Below are positions 55,306 to 63,472 of a stretch of 64,000 nucleotides of DNA, piece by piece. The DNA is from Vibrio hyugaensis (GTDB lineage: Bacteria; Pseudomonadota; Gammaproteobacteria; Enterobacterales; Vibrionaceae). A model generated the notes under the pieces. It ran no database searches and was not told the DNA's origin. It was given only the letters and a program-made list of their open reading frames with translations. The translations under genes and the position numbers were made by a program. Each line of letters opens with the position of its first letter. Positions within the stretch are counted from its first letter, which is position 1. The stretch is taken from contig NZ_CP025794.1 in NCBI RefSeq assembly GCF_002906655.1, positions 1 to 64,000 of the forward strand, given 5' to 3'.

Positions 55306-56211
55306 ATGTTAGAAAAAGAAGTTATTATAGAAAACTTAAATAGCCTTCATGAACATAAGATGGCGAGAGACATCTTTGTCCCTGTATTGGTTAAAATGGG
55401 TTGTAAGGGAGTAAAGTTTACTGGAGGAGCGGATGAAGTAGGTATTGATATTGAGTACTACGAACTAACACAGCCTGAAAATTTAAAAAGTTATGTAGGG
55501 GTTCAGTTTAAAAAAGGTAACTTAGTTTACAGTAGCGGAGGTTCTAAGAACTCTGTTAAAGAAGTTAAAAATCAAGCTGAAGAAGCATTTGATAAAGAGA
55601 TACATGATATAGAGGAGCATTCAACAAAATTTATATCTAGGTTTGTAGTTGCTACAACAGGAGATATTAATGAAAAAGCTCGGTCATTTATTGGAAAGGC
55701 ACGACAGAAAGGTCACGATAGACGTATCGATTACTGGACTGGAGATCGGCTTGCTGAATATATTCAAGATTATTGGTACGAAGAGTTTTTGGCATATTTC
55801 AGTCTTAAAGAAAGCGAGGGTATGGTTTCTGACGAGTGTATAGTGGATCTTGAATATCTTGAAGAAAACTACCAAGACATAATACAAAAATGCCAGAAAA
55901 TGCGAGCTACAGTAAATTCACTAGAATGGAGTATCGTCGAAAATATCCTATATCTAATGATTGCTAACCAAGGTGGTACGGTTTCCTTAGCTGATTTGTT
56001 AATGGAGTTAGGGCGAACTGAGGAGTTCCTCAGTGAAGAATTTCGACATCTTATAGAACTTGAGTATGTGTATGCTGATGAATCAGGTTTCAGTTTGGAT
56101 GGGCACGCTTCTAATCTGTGGCAATTGTACGAAAAAATCTCTGACGAATTAATTGATGCGGAAGAAGAGCCTGAAGAAGCTGAAAGTCTGCTTAAAGCGT
56201 TAGTTCTATAA
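55306..56211 (+). CDS. Cassette 14: Mrr-like PD-(D/E)xK nuclease domain protein
   Basis: 301 aa. The N-terminal domain has GGADEVGIDIEYYE (D48) and, 19 residues on, VGVQFKKGN (Q67-x-K69), the D...QxK arrangement of Mrr/restriction-endonuclease-like folds. RFVVATTGDINEKARSFIGK and YWTGDRLAEYIQDYW are also typical of this group. The C-terminal 100 residues look like a winged-helix or helical reader (WSIVENILYLMIANQGGTVS). A DNA-cutting defence role against phage or foreign DNA is likely (inference). It is alone in its cassette. Confidence 0.87.
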   Translation: MLEKEVIIENLNSLHEHKMARDIFVPVLVKMGCKGVKFTGGADEVGIDIEYYELTQPENLKSYVGVQFKKGNLVYSSGGSKNSVKEVKNQAEEAFDKEIHDIEEHSTKFISRFVVATTGDINEKARSFIGKARQKGHDRRIDYWTGDRLAEYIQDYWYEEFLAYFSLKESEGMVSDECIVDLEYLEENYQDIIQKCQKMRATVNSLEWSIVENILYLMIANQGGTVSLADLLMELGRTEEFLSEEFRHLIELEYVYADESGFSLDGHASNLWQLYEKISDELIDAEEEPEEAESLLKALVL

Positions 56212-56214
56212 TGC

Positions 56215-56337
56215 TAACAAACTGTTTAAGAGTGATTCGCAACGCGTGGCATTTTTACTATGCGTTGGTTTAGGTGATTAAGGTGTTATGCGGCGGCATC
56301 GGTATTGCGTTGCTCACACCTTAACAGGGCGTTATGC
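56215..56337 (+). repeat. attC 14
   Basis: Long class, core GTTATGC. Confidence 0.95.
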
Positions 56338-56362
56338 AGATTATCAAATAAAGAGTAATTAA

Positions 56363-56815
56363 ATGGAAAACGGTGTAAATACTATTGGTACGTTATTAGG
56401 TTGGAATGATCTAGGCTTGTTCGCGTTAATATTTGCCGCATTGCAGGTCATAATAGGTTTTTGGTTGCAATCACGAATTCGATATTCGATTAAAAATGAG
56501 TACGATCAAAAAATCGAACAGCTAAAAGTTGACCTCAACTTTAGCATCAAAAAGAGAGAAGAGGCTGCTTTAGTAGCTGAATTGTTAGCAGAGTGGGTTA
56601 GTCGTCCAGAAGATTGTAAAACGCTCAACAAATTACTTTGGGAGGCATCTCTTTGGCTACCTGACGAAGAAGCTTTAGAGATAAACAAGCTTCTCGCTCA
56701 TGAAGGGGATATTACTACTAAGAAAATGATAATTAAAGTTCGTAAAATTATTCAAGGTGGAGAAACGAAAGTTACAGCTGATGATTTGACTAGTTTTGCG
56801 AACAAATCTGCATAA
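56363..56815 (+). CDS. Cassette 15: single-TM protein
   Basis: 150 aa. One TM (GLFALIFAALQVIIGFWLQS, about 18-37), then a coiled region (IRYSIKNEYDQKIEQLKVDL) and a helical cytoplasmic tail. No family recognised. Its stop TAA forms the first bases of attC 15. Confidence 0.75.
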   Translation: MENGVNTIGTLLGWNDLGLFALIFAALQVIIGFWLQSRIRYSIKNEYDQKIEQLKVDLNFSIKKREEAALVAELLAEWVSRPEDCKTLNKLLWEASLWLPDEEALEINKLLAHEGDITTKKMIIKVRKIIQGGETKVTADDLTSFANKSA

Positions 56816-56935
56816 CAAACTGTTTAAGAGTGATTCGCAACGCGTGGCATTTTTACTATGCGTTGGTTTTAGTGTTTAAGGTGGTATGCGGGAGCTTCGG
56901 TATTGAGTTGCTCACACCTTAACAGGGCGTTATGT
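56813..56935 (+). repeat. attC 15
   Basis: Long class, core GTTATGT. Cassette ends GTTATGCAGATT/AATCTGCATAAC match over 12 nt. Confidence 0.95.
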
Positions 56936-56948
56936 TGCAGGAGAGAAT

Positions 56949-57356
56949 ATGGAAGTTCTGAATCAGCTTTTTCCATCAGAAAGTCAGATGGAAAGGTTAA
57001 AATCTTCACCGGAATCAGGTGAAATTCATCTACTAAACCTTTTCAAGTTTAAAGAGAAGGCAGAATATGCAGATGGTCGAGAAACTAATCTAACGGGCAA
57101 AGAAGCATATGAACTTTATGGTCAGCCTATGCTTAAGGTTTTGGAAAAGTATGGTGCTGAAGTTGTCTTCTATTCAGAGGTGACTGGTCTTATTCTTGGG
57201 CAGGTTGAAGACCTTTGGGACTCATTTGTTATTGTAAAATATCCATCTCGCCAATCGCTTCTTGAAATGACGTCATCCGAAGAGTTCTTAGCATTAAGCG
57301 TGCATCGCGAAGCCGGGTTGGCAGGGCAGTTAAACATAGAAACGAAGATACCTTGA
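56949..57356 (+). CDS. Cassette 16: DUF1330-like protein
   Basis: 135 aa. LLNLFKFKEKAEYADGRE, EAYELYGQPMLKVLEKYGAE, WDSFVIVKYPSRQSLLEMTS and HREAGLAGQL reproduce the order of blocks in DUF1330 dimeric alpha-beta barrel proteins. Enzymatic role unknown. GGAG precedes the ATG. Confidence 0.85.
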   Translation: MEVLNQLFPSESQMERLKSSPESGEIHLLNLFKFKEKAEYADGRETNLTGKEAYELYGQPMLKVLEKYGAEVVFYSEVTGLILGQVEDLWDSFVIVKYPSRQSLLEMTSSEEFLALSVHREAGLAGQLNIETKIP

Positions 57357-57365
57357 GTCACAACA

Positions 57366-57488
57366 TAACAATCTGTTTAAGAGTGATTCGCAACGCGTGG
57401 CATTTTAACTATGCGTTGCGTTTAGTGTTTAAGGTGGTATGCGGCGGCTTCGGTATTGCGTTACTCACACCTTAACAGGGCGTTATAT
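57366..57488 (+). repeat. attC 16
   Basis: Long class, TAACAATCTGTTTAAG start, core GTTATAT. Confidence 0.95.
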
Positions 57489-57513
57489 TCATCGGGAAAA
57501 CTGGAGATAAATA

Positions 57514-58137
57514 ATGATGAACATACAACTAGAAAAACCAGTCTTCTATCTTAATGAGTTTGCTTTGAGGTTTGAGTTAGGCCCTGATGACGTCGACATA
57601 TGGTTGGATGACAACCGAAAAAATTATAATGAAGAGTATTTTGAAATTGCGATGAGTAGAGCACTTAGTATCTATGAAGCAGCATTTAAACCTTCAGATA
57701 TGATCAAAGTCTGTTATCAAATTTTTTCCGATGGACGGAAGAAAATTAGAAAAAGTGACTACTTCTTTAAACTGTTCGAGCCTCTGTGTGGTAAAGCTTT
57801 AGAGTTTTCGGAACATCGAGATATTTATACCGAAGATCTAGAGTACAAAAGACACTGCTGGAAAAGAGTCACCATTTCCGATGTGTTCGTGTCAGAGTTA
57901 AATATAAAACCGATCATTCAGGCTTGTATTGACGGGGACTTTGGTGATCGTGGACCAACCCTAGCAGGGCAACTGTTTATAATTAATTGTGACAAAGAAC
58001 TGATGTTTCACCTCTATGATGACCGAGGTCTAGATGTTGCCGCCAGCAGTAAATGGGCTCTAGAAGACCTCTATCAAAATCAGAACCAGTTGTTACTCGA
58101 TTACGATAAGCAATATATGGATAGTTTGTTCAAATGA
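57514..58137 (+). CDS. Cassette 17: DUF3885-like protein
   Basis: 207 aa, acidic, soluble. The C-terminal MFHLYDDRGLDVAASSKWAL and LLLDYDKQYMDSLF blocks are those I remember from DUF3885 proteins, which occur near polymorphic toxin and immunity loci. The N-terminal half is not recognised. GGAGATAA precedes the start; a second ATG is adjacent. Confidence 0.8.
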   Translation: MMNIQLEKPVFYLNEFALRFELGPDDVDIWLDDNRKNYNEEYFEIAMSRALSIYEAAFKPSDMIKVCYQIFSDGRKKIRKSDYFFKLFEPLCGKALEFSEHRDIYTEDLEYKRHCWKRVTISDVFVSELNIKPIIQACIDGDFGDRGPTLAGQLFIINCDKELMFHLYDDRGLDVAASSKWALEDLYQNQNQLLLDYDKQYMDSLFK

Positions 58138-58140
58138 ATA

Positions 58141-58264
58141 TAACAAACTGTTTAAGAGTGATTCGCAACGCGTGGCATTTTCACTGTGCGTTGAATTTAG
58201 TGATTAAGGTGGTATGCGGCGGCTTTGGTATTGCGTTGCTCACACCTTAACAGGGCGTTATTTC
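58141..58264 (+). repeat. attC 17
   Basis: Long class, core GTTATTT. Confidence 0.95.
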
Positions 58265-58550
58265 CGCAACGGATCTCTCAGGCTGTATGTACGTGGTTGT
58301 AGCCTAAGAGTGAAAGTGGCGGGGTAATAGGGTGGAAAAGCGGCGAAAAGGGCGAATATTGGTCATTTCCATGCTAGCCTTAAAGCGCTTTAAGCGCACC
58401 TTAATATGGCGCAGCAATTAAAGAGTGACGCTAAAGCGATTTAAGGTAGTGAGCTGCCAAATACTTCGGCTTCGATTTTTGCCTGCATACCGAAAATTTC
58501 TCGTAATATCAAAAGATTAGGCGTAAACATAGCCGACTTTAGTTGCGGAA
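58259..58550. other. Cassette 18 body: noncoding, contains decayed attC pieces
   Basis: About 290 bp, no gene. CACCTTAATATGGCGC (58399-58414) looks like an attC right end and the adjoining GCAGCAATTAAAGAGTGACG like an attC left end. CTTAAAGCGCTTTAAG (58379-58394) is a 16-bp perfect palindrome. Ends TTCCGCAAC (58262-58270) and GTTGCGGAA (58542-58550) are inverted. Confidence 0.65.
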
Positions 58551-58676
58551 TAACAAGACGTTCAAGGCGATTCGAAACGCATTGGGGTTTTAGTGCCCAA
58601 ATAGGCACGGATTTATCAGAGTTTATTTTAGGTTAGGGTGGATCTGCGTCTCTCACACCTTAACTGCGCGTTATGC
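58551..58676 (+). repeat. attC 18 (divergent)
   Basis: TAACAAGACGTTCAAGGCG start, long variable loop, core GTTATGC. Confidence 0.88.
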
Positions 58677-58689
58677 TTTTTGAGGAAAT

Positions 58690-59181
58690 ATGACAAAATA
58701 CGAGATAATTTCGACGATCATATTGTTGGTTAGTTTTGCTGCTAATGTGATTCAATTTAGGTCTAGGAAACCAAAGCTAAAGATCCAACTGTGCCGAAGC
58801 CATGAAGTAAATAATGATGGAGTGGGTACATATCTATGTGCTCGTATCTTTATTTCTAACCATGGTAGTGAAACTGCTTATTATAGTGGGCTTCAAGCGA
58901 TTGATGATAAAGGTGAGCTTTTTTTCCCAAGTTGTTCTTTGGGTATTCCTTCTGAAATACCACCAAATGCTTCAATTGTAGGTTGTATCCCCAATGGTCA
59001 CTTGTTGTGTGATGGAACTAAGGAACTTGCTGTTGTGGACGGAACGTTGCGAAAGCATAAGGTTTCCAAGAAGCACCTAAAAGACGTAATACAAGACCTG
59101 AGAAAAGAACGTGAGCGTTTAGAAAACCTTGGATTTGAAGTTCACCCTAATCGTTCGTGGGCTACCGAAACACAAGCATAA
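58690..59181 (+). CDS. Cassette 19: single-TM protein with beta-rich domain
   Basis: 163 aa. An N-terminal TM (IISTIILLVSFAANVIQFRS) is followed by a beta-sandwich-like region (LKIQLCRSHEVN, TYLCARIFISNHGSETAYYS) and a basic coiled tail (LKDVIQDLRKERERLENLGF). Function unknown. TGAGGAAAT precedes the ATG. The stop lies in attC 19. Confidence 0.75.
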   Translation: MTKYEIISTIILLVSFAANVIQFRSRKPKLKIQLCRSHEVNNDGVGTYLCARIFISNHGSETAYYSGLQAIDDKGELFFPSCSLGIPSEIPPNASIVGCIPNGHLLCDGTKELAVVDGTLRKHKVSKKHLKDVIQDLRKERERLENLGFEVHPNRSWATETQA

Positions 59182-59272
59182 CAAAGCATTTAAGAGTGAT
59201 TCGCAACGCTTGGCAGTTTCGCTTCGCTCAAGTATAGCCAAGCGTCGCTCACACCTTAATGCGGCGTTAGTT
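59179..59272 (+). repeat. attC 19 (short type)
   Basis: 94 nt; differs from attC 1 at only two positions, core GTTAGTT. Confidence 0.93.
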
Positions 59273-59759
59273 TGCAAGAGGAAAAACGCAGCTATATCGC
59301 AAGATCTAGTGGTAAAAGCTCAAAGTTTAAGTTGTCGTATTGGCTCTCAATTTTAGTGTTAACTAGCGTGGTGAAAATCCAAAATTGGCATCGTTTCAAC
59401 GGTCGATTTGTTCTTTGGAGCGGTGATTTTGGGGTTAACTGAGTCGAACTTTTTTGCTGAAACTCTGCTCGTTGAGTTTGTTGGTACAAAAGACGATTTA
59501 CTCGCTGAAATGGCGTTTTCTCTGGTGTGGTAAGTTCATGTGGTTTCAGTGGCTTTGTTGAAAGTCCGTATTGTGAGATTGGCTTTCCAAAAGCGCTTTT
59601 TGGTGTTGTGAATTCGTTTTCTGCGGCGTTGTTTGTTCCACGTGGTTTCATTGACTAGCCGCTTTTCGACTACGCCTGACTTAAGTGCATCAAAACACAT
59701 AAAGTTTATTGTTTGCAAAGTTTAAAATGACTTAAAATAAACGCTTTGGGTTTGCAAAC
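59271..59759. other. Cassette 20 body: diverged copy of cassette 2
   Basis: About 90% identical to 46432-46921 by eye. The minus-strand frame found in the other copy shifts here after QKSSTQ, arguing against a protein product. Its end CCAAC mismatches the GTTAG of its start by one base. Confidence 0.7.
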
Positions 59760-59882
59760 CAACAAACTGCTCAAGAGGGATTCGCAACGCGTGGCATTTT
59801 TACTATGCGTTGAATTTAGTGATTAAGGTGATTTGCGGCGGCTTTTGTATTGCGTTGCTCACCCCTTAGCAGGGCGTTATAC
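59760..59882 (+). repeat. attC 20
   Basis: Long class with the CACCCCTTAGCAG variant of attC 2; left core CCAAC rather than CTAAC. Confidence 0.93.
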
Positions 59883-59897
59883 ATTCGGAGTCAGTAT

Positions 59898-60500
59898 TTG
59901 GAAACCAACGATCTTATAGCCTTAATATTTAGTGGTATCGGAGCTGTTTTTATATGCATATATTACATGGACAAAAAGCAGTCAGTTTGTTGTGAATGTA
60001 ATGAAGTAATCAGTCATAGGAAGCAGAATAGATATACTCTTGAAAAAGGTGGGGCTAAGCTTGCCCTATGTAAGAAGTGTTTTAACAAAATAAACAAACA
60101 AGCTTCGTTAAAAGCGCAAAACTGCTCTTGTTGTAAGAAGCCGTTTACGACTCGCATGAAAATCTCTGAATGGAAAGGAGAGTTTCAATCATACTTTTTG
60201 TGTGTTCAGTGTGAAAAGAAAGTGTCTAAAAGAGTTGAAAATACATTTCTACTCAATCAACTTTTGTCGCCCGACTTTATAAAAAAGCACTCTAACTTCT
60301 CTGATTTGGAATCAATGGTCGAGTACTCTGGTGTAGAACTGCAAACACAAGATGATCTTAACTCTGATGCATGGAACACGTTTATTGCTACCAATACTTC
60401 ATTTTCCTGTTGGCATGAGATGAAAGTTGGTGCGGAAGTGCTAATGCTACAAAGGCAAAACGACATTATTGTTCAGAGCTTGCGGAAACAGAATGTATAA
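59898..60500 (+). CDS. Cassette 21: single-TM zinc-ribbon-like protein
   Basis: 200 aa, TTG start with CGGAG upstream. TM at about 5-24 (LIALIFSGIGAVFICIYYM). Four CxxC-type knuckles follow: CCECNEVI, CKKCFNKI, CSCCKKPF and CVQCEKKV, enough for two zinc ribbons. The C-terminal part is helical. Unknown role; membrane-tethered zinc ribbon. The stop overlaps attC 21. Confidence 0.78.
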   Translation: METNDLIALIFSGIGAVFICIYYMDKKQSVCCECNEVISHRKQNRYTLEKGGAKLALCKKCFNKINKQASLKAQNCSCCKKPFTTRMKISEWKGEFQSYFLCVQCEKKVSKRVENTFLLNQLLSPDFIKKHSNFSDLESMVEYSGVELQTQDDLNSDAWNTFIATNTSFSCWHEMKVGAEVLMLQRQNDIIVQSLRKQNV

Positions 60501-60620
60501 CAATCTGTTTAAGAGTGATTCGGCACGCGTGGCATTTTTACTATGCGTTGGTTTTAGTGGTTAAGGTGGTATGCGGAGGCTTCGGTATGGCGTGCCTCAC
60601 ACCTTAACAGGGCGTTAGCT
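60498..60620 (+). repeat. attC 21
   Basis: Long class with TTCGGCACGCG/GCGTGCCTC paired change, core GTTAGCT. Confidence 0.95.
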
Positions 60621-60644
60621 ATCTATCAGGAGTTGTGAGTATCT

Positions 60645-61436
60645 ATGAATAATGAATATCATTGGTGGGACCTGGAAGACTCTAGCTTCAAAGGTGTTTT
60701 ATACGATTCGATAAATTGTTATTTCCTGCATGATTTGCCTTATAAAAATTGGCAAGAGTTCTCTGAAGCTGACCCGCATATGGCTTACGCACATTTAACT
60801 TATGTTCGATTTAACATGCTTGAACAACAGTTCATTGATTTGCGGGTTATCCCTCAAATGCTTGGAGTTGAAACTGTTCCAGTTAAGTCGAGCGTTCAAG
60901 ACATAAATAGGTACGACTGGCTTAAATCTATCGTTGACTTGACGTTGTTTCGTTTTTCCAGCTTGAGAGATATAGCCTTTCACTTTGTGAATGAAGTTTT
61001 GGAGCTAGGGCTTTCTGATTTTCAGTTAAATATTAAGCAACTGAAAAAAGCCCTAAAAACACAGTACCCTGAAATTCTAGAGGACTTAAAAACTCTTGAT
61101 AAAACGGGTGAAGAATTGCGGACTGATCGTAATGACCGAGCTCATAAGGGGTTCATCGAACTCTATACTGGCGATGATCAGATGTTCAAAAATATGTCGT
61201 GGATGGAAGGCAAGGTTATCGACAACACTGAGTATGATTTGGTCGGTATTTATGAAAACTCCCGTGACAAAATTTGTGATCTAGTAGTTCAAGAAGTACA
61301 GGTGGCATTAAAAGCTACAATCAACTTAGTTGATAATTGCTATGACCACTATCGTGATACACACCTTAAGTTATCACGCGGTTCTGCAATGGGAGTGTCG
61401 CAACATTTCCCACTGCATTGTGAAAAAGATAGCTAA
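60645..61436 (+). CDS. Cassette 22: HEPN-like protein (Cthe_2314-like look)
   Basis: 263 aa, all-helical. R162-N-D-R-A-H167 in LRTDRNDRAHKGF fits the HEPN R-x4-6-H motif, following helices IVDLTLFRFSSLRDIAFHFV. Position of the motif in the middle of the chain and the long N-terminal part resemble large HEPN proteins of the Cthe_2314 type. RNase or tRNA-cutting activity is known for some. No partner gene. The stop overlaps attC 22. Confidence 0.75.
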   Translation: MNNEYHWWDLEDSSFKGVLYDSINCYFLHDLPYKNWQEFSEADPHMAYAHLTYVRFNMLEQQFIDLRVIPQMLGVETVPVKSSVQDINRYDWLKSIVDLTLFRFSSLRDIAFHFVNEVLELGLSDFQLNIKQLKKALKTQYPEILEDLKTLDKTGEELRTDRNDRAHKGFIELYTGDDQMFKNMSWMEGKVIDNTEYDLVGIYENSRDKICDLVVQEVQVALKATINLVDNCYDHYRDTHLKLSRGSAMGVSQHFPLHCEKDS

Positions 61437-61556
61437 CAATCTGTTTAAGAGTGATTCGCAACGCGTGGCATTTTTACTATGCGTTGGCTTTAGTGTTTAA
61501 GGTGGTATGCGGGAGCTTCGGTATAGCGTTGCTCACACCTTAACAGGGCGTTATAG
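61434..61556 (+). repeat. attC 22
   Basis: Long class, core GTTATAG. Confidence 0.95.
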
Positions 61557-61571
61557 CGATAGAGGCAAAAA

Positions 61572-62105
61572 ATGATTTGGGAATCTTCTGATTGGAAAGA
61601 ACCTTTGCTAGAAAGCGCATCTAGATTGCAGAAACTAAGTAGATCAAACGAGATTGATGAATCTGAGTTTGTGCAAATTGAAAAAGATGTTTTCATCGGC
61701 TTTTATGCCATTCGAAAGCTAATGGATACAGCCAAAATCTCAGACTCAACCAAAAGCTTTGATGTTAGTTTGAAATGTTTCCCTAACCTGAAGCCTGTAG
61801 ATTATATGAATTGGCATAGATTGGACGAGTTGTATGATCTTAGCGGCAAACAGTTTGAAACCAAAACTCTCAGAGTACTGTGCAATTTTATTGTGCATAG
61901 TTATGTATTTATGCCAGAACTAAATGACGAAGGGCACCTTGTAAGTTTTTATGTTGCGTCAGACAAAGATCGAAATAAAAAGCTTTACTCAGTTTCTATT
62001 GAGCAGGTAGTAAACATTTTCAAATTGGTTGGTAGTGACTATCCAAGTAATACCAAGATGGTAAGGAACCCTAAAACAGGTGATTGGGACATACAGTCGT
62101 GGTGA
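61572..62105 (+). CDS. Cassette 23: helical unknown, weak HEPN resemblance
   Basis: 177 aa. LRVLCNFIVHSYVFMPE holds N105-x3-H109, like degenerate HEPN cores, but the Arg spacing is off (R101). N-terminal FVQIEKDVFIGFYAIRKLMD is helical. It is probably a soluble sensor or effector of unknown type. AGAGGC precedes the ATG. Confidence 0.72.
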   Translation: MIWESSDWKEPLLESASRLQKLSRSNEIDESEFVQIEKDVFIGFYAIRKLMDTAKISDSTKSFDVSLKCFPNLKPVDYMNWHRLDELYDLSGKQFETKTLRVLCNFIVHSYVFMPELNDEGHLVSFYVASDKDRNKKLYSVSIEQVVNIFKLVGSDYPSNTKMVRNPKTGDWDIQSW

Positions 62106-62114
62106 TAATCGCTA

Positions 62115-62237
62115 TAACAAACTGTTTAAGAGTGATTCGCAACGCGTGGCATTTTTACTATGCGTTGTGTTTAGTGGTTAAGGTGGTATGCGGCGGCATC
62201 GGTATAGCGTTGCTCACACCTTAACAGGGCGTTATGT
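62115..62237 (+). repeat. attC 23
   Basis: Long class, core GTTATGT. Confidence 0.95.
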
Positions 62238-62694
62238 TTACTTGAAATTCAAAGGCTTAAAGGTCTTAGGTTATAGTTCTTTGTCCCTTTCGCAATTCGT
62301 TCCAAGTAGACTCAGCAAATCCGCATTGTCGGTCTAAGTTCTTGAATCTATCAGCCCGTAAAACATGCCAATGTTCGTGGGTTGCTTCATTGTCAGGTCG
62401 TGGCGGTCGGCTTTTGGTTTAACTGGCTCAAAGTCGCTTTTAGGTTCTTAGCCAATCAGCATTTCAGTTTGGCAGTTGCCTCGGCAATTCAGCATTGTCT
62501 TGCGCTTTGGTTGGAAAGATAGGGCGCTAGTTGTTTCTTGGTCGGGTTGCCTCATTGGGCAGGGAAGTGGAATTACTCGTTTCAAGTTGGTCGCCTTTGG
62601 CGGTCAAGTAGGTCCATACCGTGTGGTTTGCTTCAGAAAACTAGTCAGAAATAGCAGTTCTTTCTCAAATAAATCAGACGTTTGTGGTAAAACA
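62232..62694. other. Cassette 24 body: probably noncoding
   Basis: About 460 bp, T- and G-rich, A-poor on the plus strand. A 73-codon frame (62476-62697) begins without a clear ribosome site and runs into attC 24; I do not accept it as a gene. Ends are complementary with a single-base bulge. Confidence 0.65.
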
Positions 62695-62817
62695 TAACAA
62701 ACTGTTTAAGAGTGATTCGCAACGCGTGGCATTTTTACTATGCGTTGGTTTTAGTGTTTAAGGTGGTATGCGGTAGCATCGGTATTGCGTTGCTCACACC
62801 TTAACAGGGCGTTATAA
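62695..62817 (+). repeat. attC 24
   Basis: Long class, core GTTATAA. Confidence 0.95.
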
Positions 62818-62836
62818 AGATAGAGGAACATGTTAA

Positions 62837-63463
62837 GTGACAGAAACAATAATGGCTTACCTTGATGCAGGAAACTATGGTTATGTTTTTCTGTTTATTG
62901 CTATATCAATCGTCATTAACTTTGAAAAGATTCTTTCTACGTATTCAACCCATAGAAAACGCCGCTTAGATTCATTGGAGCGTTCAGTATCAATTGAAAG
63001 TTTAGATGAAAGGCTAAAGCGTCATTTGCATTCGGAGATTGAGATAGAAACTTTTTATCTTACTCATGGCGTGAGAGTTAGCCGTGTACTCTTAAACGGG
63101 ATGTTAGATCTTAACGAAATCATTGGCACTCGGGTTTCGTTTAAGCACATAATTCGTTGTAGCCGATTACTTCCCAACCTCAAAGATGTTCATAAAGAGA
63201 ACTTTCAAATTGCTATCGATAAATTTGATAAACTATATGCATATTATAATTTGGGGCTAGGTTTGCCGGGTTTTATTGGAGGGATAATATGGTTTGCTTA
63301 CAGCATATCTCAAATAGTTACGTCGCCAAATTACCCAAGTTTAATCGTCTCTTGTTTCACGGTATTAGTCAGTTTCGCCATGTTGTTCCAAGGTGCTCCG
63401 TATATATCAACCAAAATTATTAATAGAGAGCTGCGTGATTTACCCATGCGTGAGAGCGTTTAG
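62837..63463 (+). CDS. Cassette 25: three-TM membrane protein
   Basis: 208 aa, GTG start (an ATG at 62852 is possible). TM about 15-32, then a cytoplasmic segment with charged helices (RKRRLDSLERSVSIESLDER), and a TM pair at about 145-190 (LGLPGFIGGIIWFAYSISQI). No family recognised; the layout is reminiscent of small membrane effectors, unproven. Confidence 0.72.
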   Translation: MTETIMAYLDAGNYGYVFLFIAISIVINFEKILSTYSTHRKRRLDSLERSVSIESLDERLKRHLHSEIEIETFYLTHGVRVSRVLLNGMLDLNEIIGTRVSFKHIIRCSRLLPNLKDVHKENFQIAIDKFDKLYAYYNLGLGLPGFIGGIIWFAYSISQIVTSPNYPSLIVSCFTVLVSFAMLFQGAPYISTKIINRELRDLPMRESV

Positions 63464-63472
63464 TCATCTTTA

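Noticed and set aside
59129..59356. 75-codon frame across attC 19
   Set aside because: Reads through the attC itself; the same residues (NKAFKSDSQRLAVSL) recur wherever an attC is translated in that frame.
62476..62697. 73-codon frame in cassette 24
   Set aside because: No ribosome site, runs into the attC, composition typical of the noncoding cassettes.
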